Origin: Sepiola atlantica
Taxonomy: Eukaryota; Mollusca; Cephalopoda; Sepiida; Sepiolidae
Direction: 5' to 3'
Length of the DNA: 64,000 nucleotides
NCBI GenBank assembly: GCA_963556195.1
Contig: OY744529.1
Span: forward strand, 64,032,580-64,096,579
The notes under the pieces are model-generated. The model saw only the letters and a list, made by a program, of their open reading frames with translations, ran no database searches and was not told the origin of the DNA. Numbering within the stretch: the stretch's first letter is position 1; each line of letters starts with the position of its first letter. The position numbers were made by a program, and so were the translations under genes. Shown here piece by piece: positions 32,764-41,754 of this stretch.

Positions 32764-34495
32764 AAATGTTCAAATCCTACTTTTTTTGTGCAAATACATT
32801 TAAACAGCCTAAAAAAACATCCGCAAAGGAATTAAAAAAAAAAAAAAAATATTTAAGATTTTAGCGTGGGGGATCACTTTCCTTTATAAATTAAACGTAA
32901 ATTGAGCACTCATTTCCTGGCCACTTAACATTAAACGAGACATGTAACTCACTTGAGTTTCTAATTCGAAACTGGAGATTTTCCTAGTTAGCTATTCCAT
33001 TTGTTTTTATTTTTACGTAGGATAAATGGTTTTTCATTAGACATGAAAAATAAAAAATTCTGGGCACCGATTTTTACAGCAAAAACATGGCGTCGACAGT
33101 CTTATTTTGTTAGCCTCGTTTCGGGTTCTCGTTGTCAAGTGTGTTTTTTTTTACCGGGACTCATAATCAAAGCGACGTTTTTTTTTTTACGGTCAGGGCT
33201 AGGGCTGGAGTCGGGGCTGGAGTCGGGGCTGGAGTCGGGGCTGGAGTCGGGGCTGGAGTCGGGGCTGGAGTCGGGGCTGGAGTCGGGGCTGGAGTCGGGG
33301 CTGGAGTCGGGGCTGGAGTCGGGGCTGGAGTCGGGGCTGGAGTCGGGGCTGGAGTCGGGGCTGGAGTCGGGGCTGGAGTCGGGGCTGGAGTCGGGGCTGG
33401 AGTCGGGGCTAGGGCTGGAGTCGGGGCTAGGGCTGGAGTCGGGGCTAGGGCTGGAGTCGGGGCTAGGGCTGGAGTCGGGGCTAGGGCTGGAGTCGGGGCT
33501 AGGGCTGGAGTCGGGGCTAGGGCTGGAGTCGGGGCTAGGGCTGGAGTCGGGGCTAGGGCTGGAGTCGGGGCTAGGGCTGGAGTCGGGGCTAGGGCTGGAG
33601 TCGGGGCTAGGGCTGGAGTCGGGGCTAGGGCTGGAGTCGGGGCTAGGGCTGGAGTCGGGGCTAGGGCTGGAGTCGGGGCTAGGGCTGGAGTCGGGGCTAG
33701 GGCTGGAGTCGGGGCTAGGGCTGGAGTCGGGGCTAGGGCTGGAGTCGGGGCTAGGGCTGGAGTCGGGGCTAGGGCTGGAGTCGGGGCTAGGGCTGGAGTC
33801 GGGGCTAGGGCTGGAGTCGGGGCTAGGGCTGGAGTCGGGGCTAGGGCTGGAGTCGGGGCTAGGGCTGGAGTCGGGGCTAGGGCTGGAGTCGGGGCTAGGG
33901 CTGGAGTCGGGGCTAGGGCTGGAGTCGGGGCTAGGGCTGGAGTCGGGGCTAGGGCTGGAGTCGGGGCTAGGGCTGGAGTCGGGGCTAGGGCTGGAGTCGG
34001 GGCTAGGGCTGGAGTCGGGGCTAGGGCTGGAGTCGGGGCTAGGGCTGGAGTCGGGGCTAGGGCTGGAGTCGGGGTTAGGGCTAGAGTCGGGGTGGGTTTT
34101 TTTATTAAATAAACACGTAGAAATTTAGCCAATTTGGGGTGGGGGTATTTATTTATTTAATAAAAACACGTAGAAATTTAGCCAATTTAGTTTTCTGGTT
34201 TTTTTTAGGGGGGGGAACTCAAGTCAAAGTTTGCCCACCCCCCTCCAAAACCAACACGAAAATCGCAAAATTTTTACGTGTTTTTATTAAAAACTCAAGT
34301 CGGTTACGTCTCGTTTGACGCTAACTGGCCAGTAAATGGGTGCTCATTTTACGTTACATTTATAAAGGAAAGTGAACCCCCACTCTAAAATCTTAAATAT
34401 TTAATTTTTTTTAAATTCCTTCTTTGCGGATATTTTTTTAGGCTGTTTAAATGTATTTGCACAAAAAAAGTAGAATTTGAACTTTTTTTAAGGGG
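32764..34495. mobile_element. inverted-repeat unit enclosing the GC-rich minisatellite
   Basis: Sequence 32,766-32,960 (ctactttttttgtgcaaata; ttaaacagcctaaaaaaaca; gatcactttcctttataaat) is inverted at about 34,300-34,490. Between them lies another M1-type left arm (from about 32,965, gaaactggagattttcctag) with the subterminal motif accgggactcataa at 33,153, followed by the minisatellite. No transposase. Outer boundaries not resolved. Confidence 0.65.
33196..34095. repeat. 0.9-kb minisatellite with 12-bp then 18-bp units
   Basis: The first block (about 33,204-33,405) repeats gctggagtcggg about 17 times. The second (about 33,406-34,088) repeats gctagggctggagtcggg about 38 times. The last units drift to gggttagggct. 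The unit length is a multiple of three and has no stop in several frames, so long Gly/Ala/Val/Arg or Glu/Ser/Gly/Leu or Ala/Pro/Thr ORFs appear on both strands; I treat them as artefacts. Confidence 0.97.
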
Positions 34496-34750
34496 TAAAC
34501 TGCGCTGGGAATGGATAGTAAAAATTTACCGAAAATAATATGTAAATAAAAGCACACTGACATGTAAATCAAAAGAAAATTAGGCACTTCTGTCGTATAT
34601 ATGAAGCAGCAGATTTTGTGTCCTTCTACTGAAAATAAAGGGAGGTAATTCAACCGGAAGTGATTTTTTACAACATAAAAAAAAATGCAAGACTTATTTG
34701 TTTTTGGGCAACAAGAAACAATTAACAATTTCTTTTTTTTATTATATGAA

Positions 34751-35085
34751 GTAAAAATTTATGAAAAGTCAAAAATGATTTTTTCTTTAATTTAATTGAA
34801 AAGTTTTGATTGGTGGGATTTTTTAAAATAAAAATGAAAAGTTTTGATTTGGGGGGGGGGGGACTGAATTTTTTGGTCAACATTGATTTTGATTTTATTT
34901 TTTTGATATAAATAATAGTAAAAATTTATGAAAAGTCAATGATTTTTTCTTTATTTTAATTGAAAAGTTTTGTTTGGTGGGATTTTTTTTTATATAAATG
35001 AAAAGTTTTGATGGGGGGGGGGGCTGAATTTTTTGTCAACATTGATTTTTATTTTTATTTTTTTTTAATATAAATAATTTTAACA
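34751..35085. repeat. 167-bp tandem duplication, AT-rich
   Basis: gtaaaaatttatgaaaagtc at 34,751 recurs at 34,918. Each unit holds ttgaaaagttttg repeats, a G-run and gtcaacattgat. Two copies. Confidence 0.85.
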
Positions 35086-35104
35086 TTTGGGAGGTCTTTT
35101 TCTT

Positions 35105-35888
35105 TTATTGAACAGGATAAAGTTCTGCAATTTGGTTTACAATGGCTTCCATGGGGTTAGCAAAAAACTTCTGCCGCCACATAAATTCGATTAAGTAGGA
35201 CTCCACCATTTGCGTGTGGGTGCCACATTCTATTTTATTACGCATCTTGGCCTTTTGCCACATGTTTTCCACATGATTTGTTGTGGCACCTGTGGATGGA
35301 TCCACAAAATTGTATCTGATTTACACGCAAATGGTGAAATCCTTCCGAAGCGAGTTGATCGTATGCACGCCAACAGTCTAAGATGATTGTTGTTCCGGGA
35401 CGTACGTACTGCTTTATTATAGGTATTATTTACTCCTCTCCAGGAGTTAGGCACAAGGCCAGTTTTATCCTACTCCCACAAGTAAGATGTGACCCAAGGT
35501 CGGGTCGGAAAGTGGGGGTTGAAAAGCCAGCGCCCGAGAGGTGAGCACTAATGTTTCGGCATTTCTGGAAGGGACTGTTACTAAGAAGCCAGACTTAGTG
35601 GCCGGTTCATAACCACCAAATACCCAAAGTTATGTCATCTAAGCGAAGCCGTGACCTAGCAAAAAAACTATCTTTCCTAATGGATAGTGTTTTGCAGCAG
35701 TATCTACGTGAGCATTTCCAAATAAATCCATCACTTCCACTGTGGCTTGCCATCTGCATCTGTCTTTGACATGACGGGCATGTCCGACTGCAAGAAATCA
35801 GGCGGTGTGCCTGTAAAAAATCTATTGTTTTTTGTGGCTGCTTCATTAAATTACCAATGTCTCGAAGATTAATCTCATTTAACTCCAT
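35105..35888 (-). pseudogene. second Merlin-type transposase Tp2, deleted and SINE-interrupted
   Basis: The N-terminal piece (35,888-35,610) has CPSC and a Cys-rich partner followed by LSIRKDSFFARSRL, the same junction motif as Tp1. A deletion then removes the segment with the first catalytic Asp, joining at once to WVFGGYEPATKSGFLV. A SINE fragment lies at about 35,425-35,550. Beyond it the sequence reads IILDCWRAYDQLASEGFHHL (second Asp), a frameshift, then FVDPSTGATTNHVENMW with the third acidic Glu, and a natural C-terminus (FMWRQKF, ending at 35,105). It is clearly a different Merlin lineage from Tp1 (low residue identity outside motifs). Confidence 0.82.
35425..35550 (-). mobile_element. 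SINE fragment (3' half of the U2-headed family) inside Tp2
   Basis: The reverse complement reads gctggctttt, cactttccgaccc and cttgggtcacatcttac, ending in ggagaggagtaaataa. It matches 13,910-13,972 and the 3' part of the copy at 38,005-38,240. It is 5'-truncated, as is usual for LINE-mobilised SINEs. Confidence 0.65.
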
Positions 35889-36343
35889 TTTCTAAATACC
35901 AAATTCAACTTCCGGTGAATTCTGAATGAATGGTACTTGGAGAAAAAAAAATGGAACTCTTCAATTTCGATTTCTTAATCGGCAGCTGCTTCATAGATAC
36001 GACAGAAGTGCCGAAAATTATTTTATTCCTTTTGCTTAAAATGTAGTTTTGTTTTTTTTCTTCTGCTTGGCTGAAAAATGCAAAAATTGCGCGGTGACTG
36101 AGTCCCAGTAAAAAAGCAATCGAAACGAGAACGAGAAGGAGAAGCGGCCATTAATATTTTTTTTTCACTTCACGTACGCTAAAACTATCAATTTATAAAA
36201 AAATAGCACTTTTAACGGATTATAATCATTAATAACTGTCACAGTTAACTTGGAAATTCAGTTTTATCGGCTACGGTAACTTTTATTTGTTGTATATTTG
36301 TTTTTTCAGCGTTTTAGTTGTAGGGCTATTCGTAAACATACCC
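35889..36343. mobile_element. right arm of the N2-type Merlin element
   Basis: Inverted counterpart of 30,605-31,000: motif gactgagtcccagt at 36,096-36,109 and end gtagggctattcgtaaacat plus accc at 36,343, followed by aaatgttt. Its inner part (35,895-36,025; cttccggtgaatt, gacagaagtgcc) is also inverted at about 34,560-34,680. Confidence 0.65.
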
Positions 36344-36479
36344 AAATGTTTTAATCTATAGGCAGTTACTTCCTGTGGATTATCTGCCGCTGTTTACTAA
36401 ACTGCACAAGTGCCTTTTTTTCTTTTACAAATATTTAAATGAATCGGAAATGTTTTTTTTTTCTTTTTACAAAAATAGT

Positions 36480-36935
36480 GGGTATATGTTACGACGCTCA
36501 GCAGAGGCGCGAACGGGGTCCAAAAAACTAACGAGAACGGGTTTATAAAAATAAATATGCAACAAGTGAGTTTAACCTACGTCGAGAAGAGATATTTGTC
36601 TACTTACCTATGATATTTGTTTGTATTTTTACGTACTATAAATGGGTTTTTATTAGATGTAAAAAAAAATTCTTGTTCATTTTCAACTAGTACTTTTTTC
36701 TAGACAAGATGGCGTCTTCTACTCACTCTCTTACGAGCAAGCGCCATTTTGTATTTGCAAGTTCGTGTTACAAAACTATTGATTTCTAATAAATAGCAGT
36801 TGGAACGGTTTAAAAATACAAACAAATATCACAGGACAGTTTTAAATTAACTTTTATCGACGACAGTTACTTTTATTTGTTGTATATTTGTTTTTTTTAG
36901 CGTTTTTACTCTGCTGAGTCTCGTAAAAGATGCCC
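36480..36935. mobile_element. foldback MITE P4 with intact target duplication
   Basis: 456 bp. Ends gggtatatgttacgacgctc and ctcgtaaaagatgccc are imperfect inverted repeats. The arms match N1 and P1 over long stretches (aacgagaacggg; tttacgtactataaatgggt). An exact 8-bp target duplication aaaatagt lies at 36,472-36,479 and 36,936-36,943. No coding capacity; presumably mobilised by a Merlin transposase in trans. Confidence 0.9.
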
Positions 36936-37178
36936 AAAATAGTTTATAATTATATTAAAAATAGTTCGAGTTTAACCATGACTTCACGTTATCTGAGAGA
37001 AAGATAATCAGAAGGGACAGTTTATGCATTGTCACTGTCTTCTCGTCCGCGAAGCAACAACTGAATTTCAGCAAAGAAACTTGAACATAACTTTTATCAT
37101 TTGAGTCCTTTGTGGACCTTATTTTCGCTGCTTGGTTCACTTAAAACGTCTATGGTGGCAAACGTTTTGTGCTTTCAG

Positions 37179-37214
37179 AGTTGGATTCAGACAATATGGC
37201 GACACTTATAACAG
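37179..37214 (+). CDS. candidate short 5' exon (unproven)
   Basis: A splice-acceptor-like tttgtgctttcag precedes 37,179. ATG 37,196 (acaatATGG) opens six codons (MATLIT) that end in ACAG followed by gtaaaatt, a fair donor. I see no downstream exon in the window and no homology can be claimed from six residues. It may be chance. Confidence 0.2.
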
Positions 37215-38004
37215 GTAAAATTCTTAAAAGAAAATTTTAAAAGAACTATTTGTTGGTTATCGAAACGTGTCGAGATTCTAAGGAATTTTTTTTTTTAATA
37301 TTAGAGTACTTAAAGCCATGTTTTTCTCTCCATGGCGTGGTCATTGTAAAAAGGCACCTTCATTTCTTCGCCAAATCTCAAAGGACTGTCTTTTAAATAA
37401 TTTAAGGAAACCACCAAACAAGAGAAACTGTTTGGTACATTAAATTAGTCTGTAAATGAAAGAATCCAAGTTAACATAATATTTTTAAAATAGAGTTTCA
37501 ATCTTTAGTAATTTTCTCTTACCTTAAAGTGGGCCATGTAGTCGTAATTGTTACCTCAGTGACTTATATTTTATACAATCCAGAGTGCCCCTTTTTGAAG
37601 CGTTGGATATACCCACATAAAAAAAACTGACCTTGTGTCTAAGTTTGGCCTCGTGTGGTGGCGAACAAGTAGGGACTTAAATTTTGAGTCTCCTTGTTGA
37701 ACTATGTAGTTAAAAGATCAAAGGTTTGGTTTCTGGAGAACGGAAGTTGGTCAATTCGACACGAGGACATTCGTTAACTCTTCTGAGAACGATTTCGTTT
37801 TTTTCCACTTCCGGGTTCTTTTGAGTTCTGCAAGGGCAGAATTCTATTGGTTAAAATTAACAAAATAACGATTTTAATTAATTATAACTAATTGGAAATT
37901 GTCAGTGTTGTTATTGATTTTTACATTTTTTTTTAATATGAAACAACACGGTCAAATGATAAAATTCTATAAAGCCACCAAAAACATTTTGTTGGTTGTC
38001 CTGA
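37215..38004. other. no supported feature
   Basis: AT-rich sequence with many stops on both strands; nothing recognised. Confidence 0.5.
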
Positions 38005-38240
38005 CTCTATATTTATTTACCTCCTCTCCAAGTAGTTAGATATAAGGTCAGGTCAAGTTTCGAAAAGCCAGCACACTAGGTGAAGTGCACTCTGGCATAC
38101 AAAAAGTGCCTGAGCAGTCCCATCGGCATTCTCAGGTAGGAGCGCCTCAAGCGATTAGCAATAAACCCTTCTCAGAGAGAAGGTAAAGCCTGAGAGGGTG
38201 GACCTCCTAGTGCTGAGAACAGAACCATACCTCAAATAAC
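38005..38240 (-). mobile_element. SINE, body of the U2-headed family
   Basis: The reverse complement reads ctaggaggtccaccctctca, tttattgctaatcgcttgag, gagaatgccgatggg and gtgctggctttt, ending in ggagaggaggtaaataa, parallel to 13,763-13,972. Just 5' of it ggttctgttctcagcact resembles U2 nt 35-52, so a trace of the head may remain. No ORF. Confidence 0.7.
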
Positions 38241-38266
38241 TTGTGGAATCTGGTGTGACTATGCAT

Positions 38267-38335
38267 GGAATCTCTCGGAATATTTCAGAATCATTTGGTG
38301 ATTCCAAATGATTCTGAAATATTCCGAGAGATTCC
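38267..38335. repeat. 32-bp-stem perfect hairpin
   Basis: Left arm 38,267-38,298 (ggaatctctcggaatatttc ...), 5-nt loop tgatt, right arm 38,304-38,335 exact. It is followed to about 38,400 by degenerate ggaatct/attctg repeats, suggesting an origin from a short tandem repeat. Confidence 0.92.
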
Positions 38336-38541
38336 AAAAAATTCTGAAACATTAGGAATTTTCTGGATCAATTTGGAATCTCAGAATCTTCTGGAATCTT
38401 ACATGATTTTTTTTTAATTTTTCGGAATTTTCTGATCTTATTGAAAAAGAAAAAGTGAATTCCCTTTGATTCTGAATAGAAAAAATCAATCACAAAATTA
38501 TCGTCTTAATCGCACCACCCCTTAACCACAAGACCATCACC

Positions 38542-38661
38542 GTCATACAGCATAATCGTGTTGACACCCCGGTTCTCGTTAGATCACCGACATTAAGCGG
38601 CGTGGAGCCTGGACAGTACCAGATGGGTGACCATTTGGGAATGCTAGACACTGTATGTCAT
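38542..38661 (+). ncRNA. 5S rRNA-like sequence (pseudogene or 5S-derived SINE head)
   Basis: 120 nt that align end to end with animal 5S rRNA as I recall it: gtcatacagcataatcgtgt (start), ccggttctcgttagatcacc, gacattaagcggcgtggagc (A-box region), ccagatgggtgaccatttgg (C-box region), gaatgctagacactgtatgt (end). Roughly one base in four or five differs and there is no T-run terminator after it, so it is probably not a working gene. A 5S-derived (SINE3-type) head is the main alternative. Confidence 0.75.
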
Positions 38662-39259
38662 CTTCCCATGACCGGGATATACATGCAACTGGGGGCCGCT
38701 TGTGAATTTGATATTCCCTGTAAATGATAAAGCGCGACAAAATAATTTCCTAAAACATGTGGAAATAATTATTTTTTCTACCTAGCCCCCCTCACACACA
38801 TATGATGAGTAAATGACTTGGCAGCTCATTTTAACCTTTCTTTCCGTCATTTAAACTTTTTTCATGCATCACTTATCGGAAATATTTTGTGAAAATTTAG
38901 ACATATAATTTTTCTATGATAGAATTTCTTGTCTTCGCTATTCTGTTCTCGTCTTGCACCAGCAGCGCGCAAGCGAGATAGAACTCCAGGATACCACATT
39001 CTGTTTGTGACAAAAGCCAGCCGACCTAGCAACTCTTTTATATTCCAGTGTTCCCTCCGAATAAAGTTGATTCATATTTCAGTGGAGATGTTTAGTACTA
39101 TTCATAGAAAATGATGACCCTTTTCTTATTCAATATTCAATTTCAGTCAGATGCGTCCAGACACCGCCAACTCTTACAAAGTGACTTTCTTCATCCTGAC
39201 ATTCTTCCACATCAATCATCCCCACAAAAAAATACATGTCTTTTTATTTCATTTTCCTA

Positions 39260-39303
39260 TGTTGTTTGACACCCTTTCTTTAAAGAAAGGGTGTTAAACA
39301 ACA
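39260..39303. repeat. 22-bp-stem hairpin without loop
   Basis: Arms tgttgtttgacaccctttct... and ...agaaagggtgttaaacaaca meet at tttaaa (39,281/39,282) with one mismatch. Confidence 0.9.
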
Positions 39304-41754
39304 CAGAAAGAAAGGGGGTTGAAATCAACGTCATTTGCTTTCTCGTGTCGCTCGCGTCGTATTTTAGTTCACTGCAGCAGTCCCCCACGTTGTGATTCGG
39401 CTTGACGATCATTGTAATCATTACCTCTTCAACAGGTGCGCGTCTGCATGTAACGAGATTCACGCTGGATCATGTGATCAACAGGCCGATGACAGAGAAT
39501 CTGCGAACTCCAGGAAAGAATTATTTCGCCTTGTCAGCATATACTCAACATTATCTTTTGTTTAGTTCCTGTGTTTCTCCTACATAAATCTATTACCCGT
39601 CTGTGCACCGTGTTGTTCAATTGATTTACGTCCCAAAGAAAACTTACACAAACCAATACACCTATCCTGGTCCAGTTCCCATCGTCATTATCACATCTAA
39701 AAAAAGGGGGGATTTACCAAGCTAAACACCCTCCAAAATCTGGCAGAAGAAAAACAATTATTTTACACTTTACAGTGGGTGATCAGTTTCGCATATAAAT
39801 TAAACGTAAAATTATTCCCCAGTTCCAGGCCTCTCCAGCCTTATAACATTTTGTTCATTAATCCCAGAATACCACTGACTAAAAATTAAAAGATTTTTTT
39901 TTAAATCGCAGGAAAGTTAAATTAAAAACTAACCTTACTCTTCAATATTACCTGCACTACGCTAGAGCTCATGGATTCAGAAAAATACAATAAAATTGAT
40001 TTTTACTTTTATTAAAAATCTACTCGATAATTTTTCCTACTTTTTTTGAGAATACTTATTTTTGCCTGCTTACATAAGTATAAACAACAGATTTTATTTG
40101 GAAATGCGTTTTTCATATGTGCCTTCATCTCTGTAAGCACCAACGATCGTTTTTTGTCGTTCGTTTCAAGTTGGAACTTCTCATGACCGTGGTTAAAAAC
40201 AAACATTTTTGTACTGTTTCGGAAAAGAACTAAAAATTTACAGGCGTGACGTATGTACAACGAATGCTACGAAAACGAACAGAAAAATACGAACCAAGTT
40301 ACGCTGTTCCCTATCTCTATGTTAAGAATGACTTCTAAGCAGAGGACTTTAATGAAATAAAATTTTAAAATAACACTAAAAACGACCACCTTTTAAGCAA
40401 TTAGAACGAAAGAGCAATTTTATTACTTTTTAGGGGAGGTTTTTTTTTTTTTGAATACAAGAAATTTATTTTTTTTACTATCTGTCTGTTTTTTTGTATC
40501 TCTTTTGTCCTAGTTTTTTTTTAATACAAGAAATTTATTCAGCTCAAAAGTCTGCTCATAAACGCTAAAATTTCAACAACAGAAAGCACGCAAGTTGAAT
40601 TCTACTACCAGTAAAAAAAAACCAGCTTCATTTAGCAAAAATCTAAAACCTGATATTTTAATCAGTCCCCAAAATAATGCAAAATGAACGCTAAGACTTT
40701 GCTGAGAACAATTATAATAAAAAATAAAATTAAACAAAACGTCAAACTTGGACACAAATAATGGAACGATTCTGTAAAAGATTAGTAAAAATGCGTCAAC
40801 AATTTTACGGTTCTCACACAGACACTATTTCTTATTCAGAATTGCCAATGCCCAAGATAAGGAAACTAAAAGGCTGAAGTCAGAAAAAAAAATGTTTTAA
40901 ACGATGTACTGCTTATCTGTTGGCTTTGCTTAGTCATGGGGGACTATTATTTTGGACCGAGATGTGATTCGAACAAACGGCAAAAAGTAAATTGCTTGAA
41001 TTGCTACCCTCTTTCTTTCTCTGCTTCGTTGGGATATACTTTCCTTTTCACTCACCAAAAACAAGTTAGTTCTTAATAGAAACGTGTTAACTCAATATTT
41101 TCCGACCAATGAATATAGTTTTAAAGTCAAAATCTAACATGTCGAGGTTAAATTGGCAAGCCGATGCAAACTGAACAAAAACTATAAGAACAAAGAAATA
41201 AACAGCTAACAGACAGAGAGATTCAACCCGGCAGACCTTGCACCTCGACGGACCCAAAAACGTCTACTCCCCCTTTGGCCGAAAGGGAGGCAAGAAGAAA
41301 AGAACACTTCAAAACATACGTACAAGCTTTCTTCACCTTGCGTGAACCTACTCACACACTGACAAAAAGTTAAGCGAACAGAAACAAATTGCTACCCGCT
41401 TACACGCACTAACAAATATAGACATGCATATCTTTAGCCCTCGTGTCTGCTTATTTACTGAACATTTTCTACCAAAGAACACGAGTTGTACAAACTTTAC
41501 TAATGAACATTTCTTCACTAAAACTTTTATAGTCATGTAAAATTGTAGTTTTATAAATGTTTTGTTGATTAATAATGTTTTCCTTCATTTTTCATTTACA
41601 AAACTCTATTCATGTTAAGTTAACCCTTGCTAGCTGGTGACCCTAATATTTCCTCAAATCTCCATTTCATTTCAATTTATATTTAATATGCATGCCCGTA
41701 TATATCCACATATCCATTTCAAACCTTCACCATACACCTTCTTACCTAGCCACT
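39304..41754. other. no supported gene
   Basis: AT-rich sequence with short ORFs only. At 39,760-39,800 a short stretch (gtgggtgatcagtttcgcat, taaattaaacgta) resembles inner parts of the foldback elements at 28.5 and 32.9 kb. T-runs at 40,440-40,520. Nothing else recognised. Confidence 0.45.

Noticed and set aside
33001..34132. Long ORFs on both strands (321-375 codons) of Gly/Ala/Val/Arg, Glu/Ser/Gly/Leu or Ala/Pro/Thr repeats
   Set aside because: They follow only from a minisatellite whose unit is a multiple of three without stops; no start context, domain or conservation.
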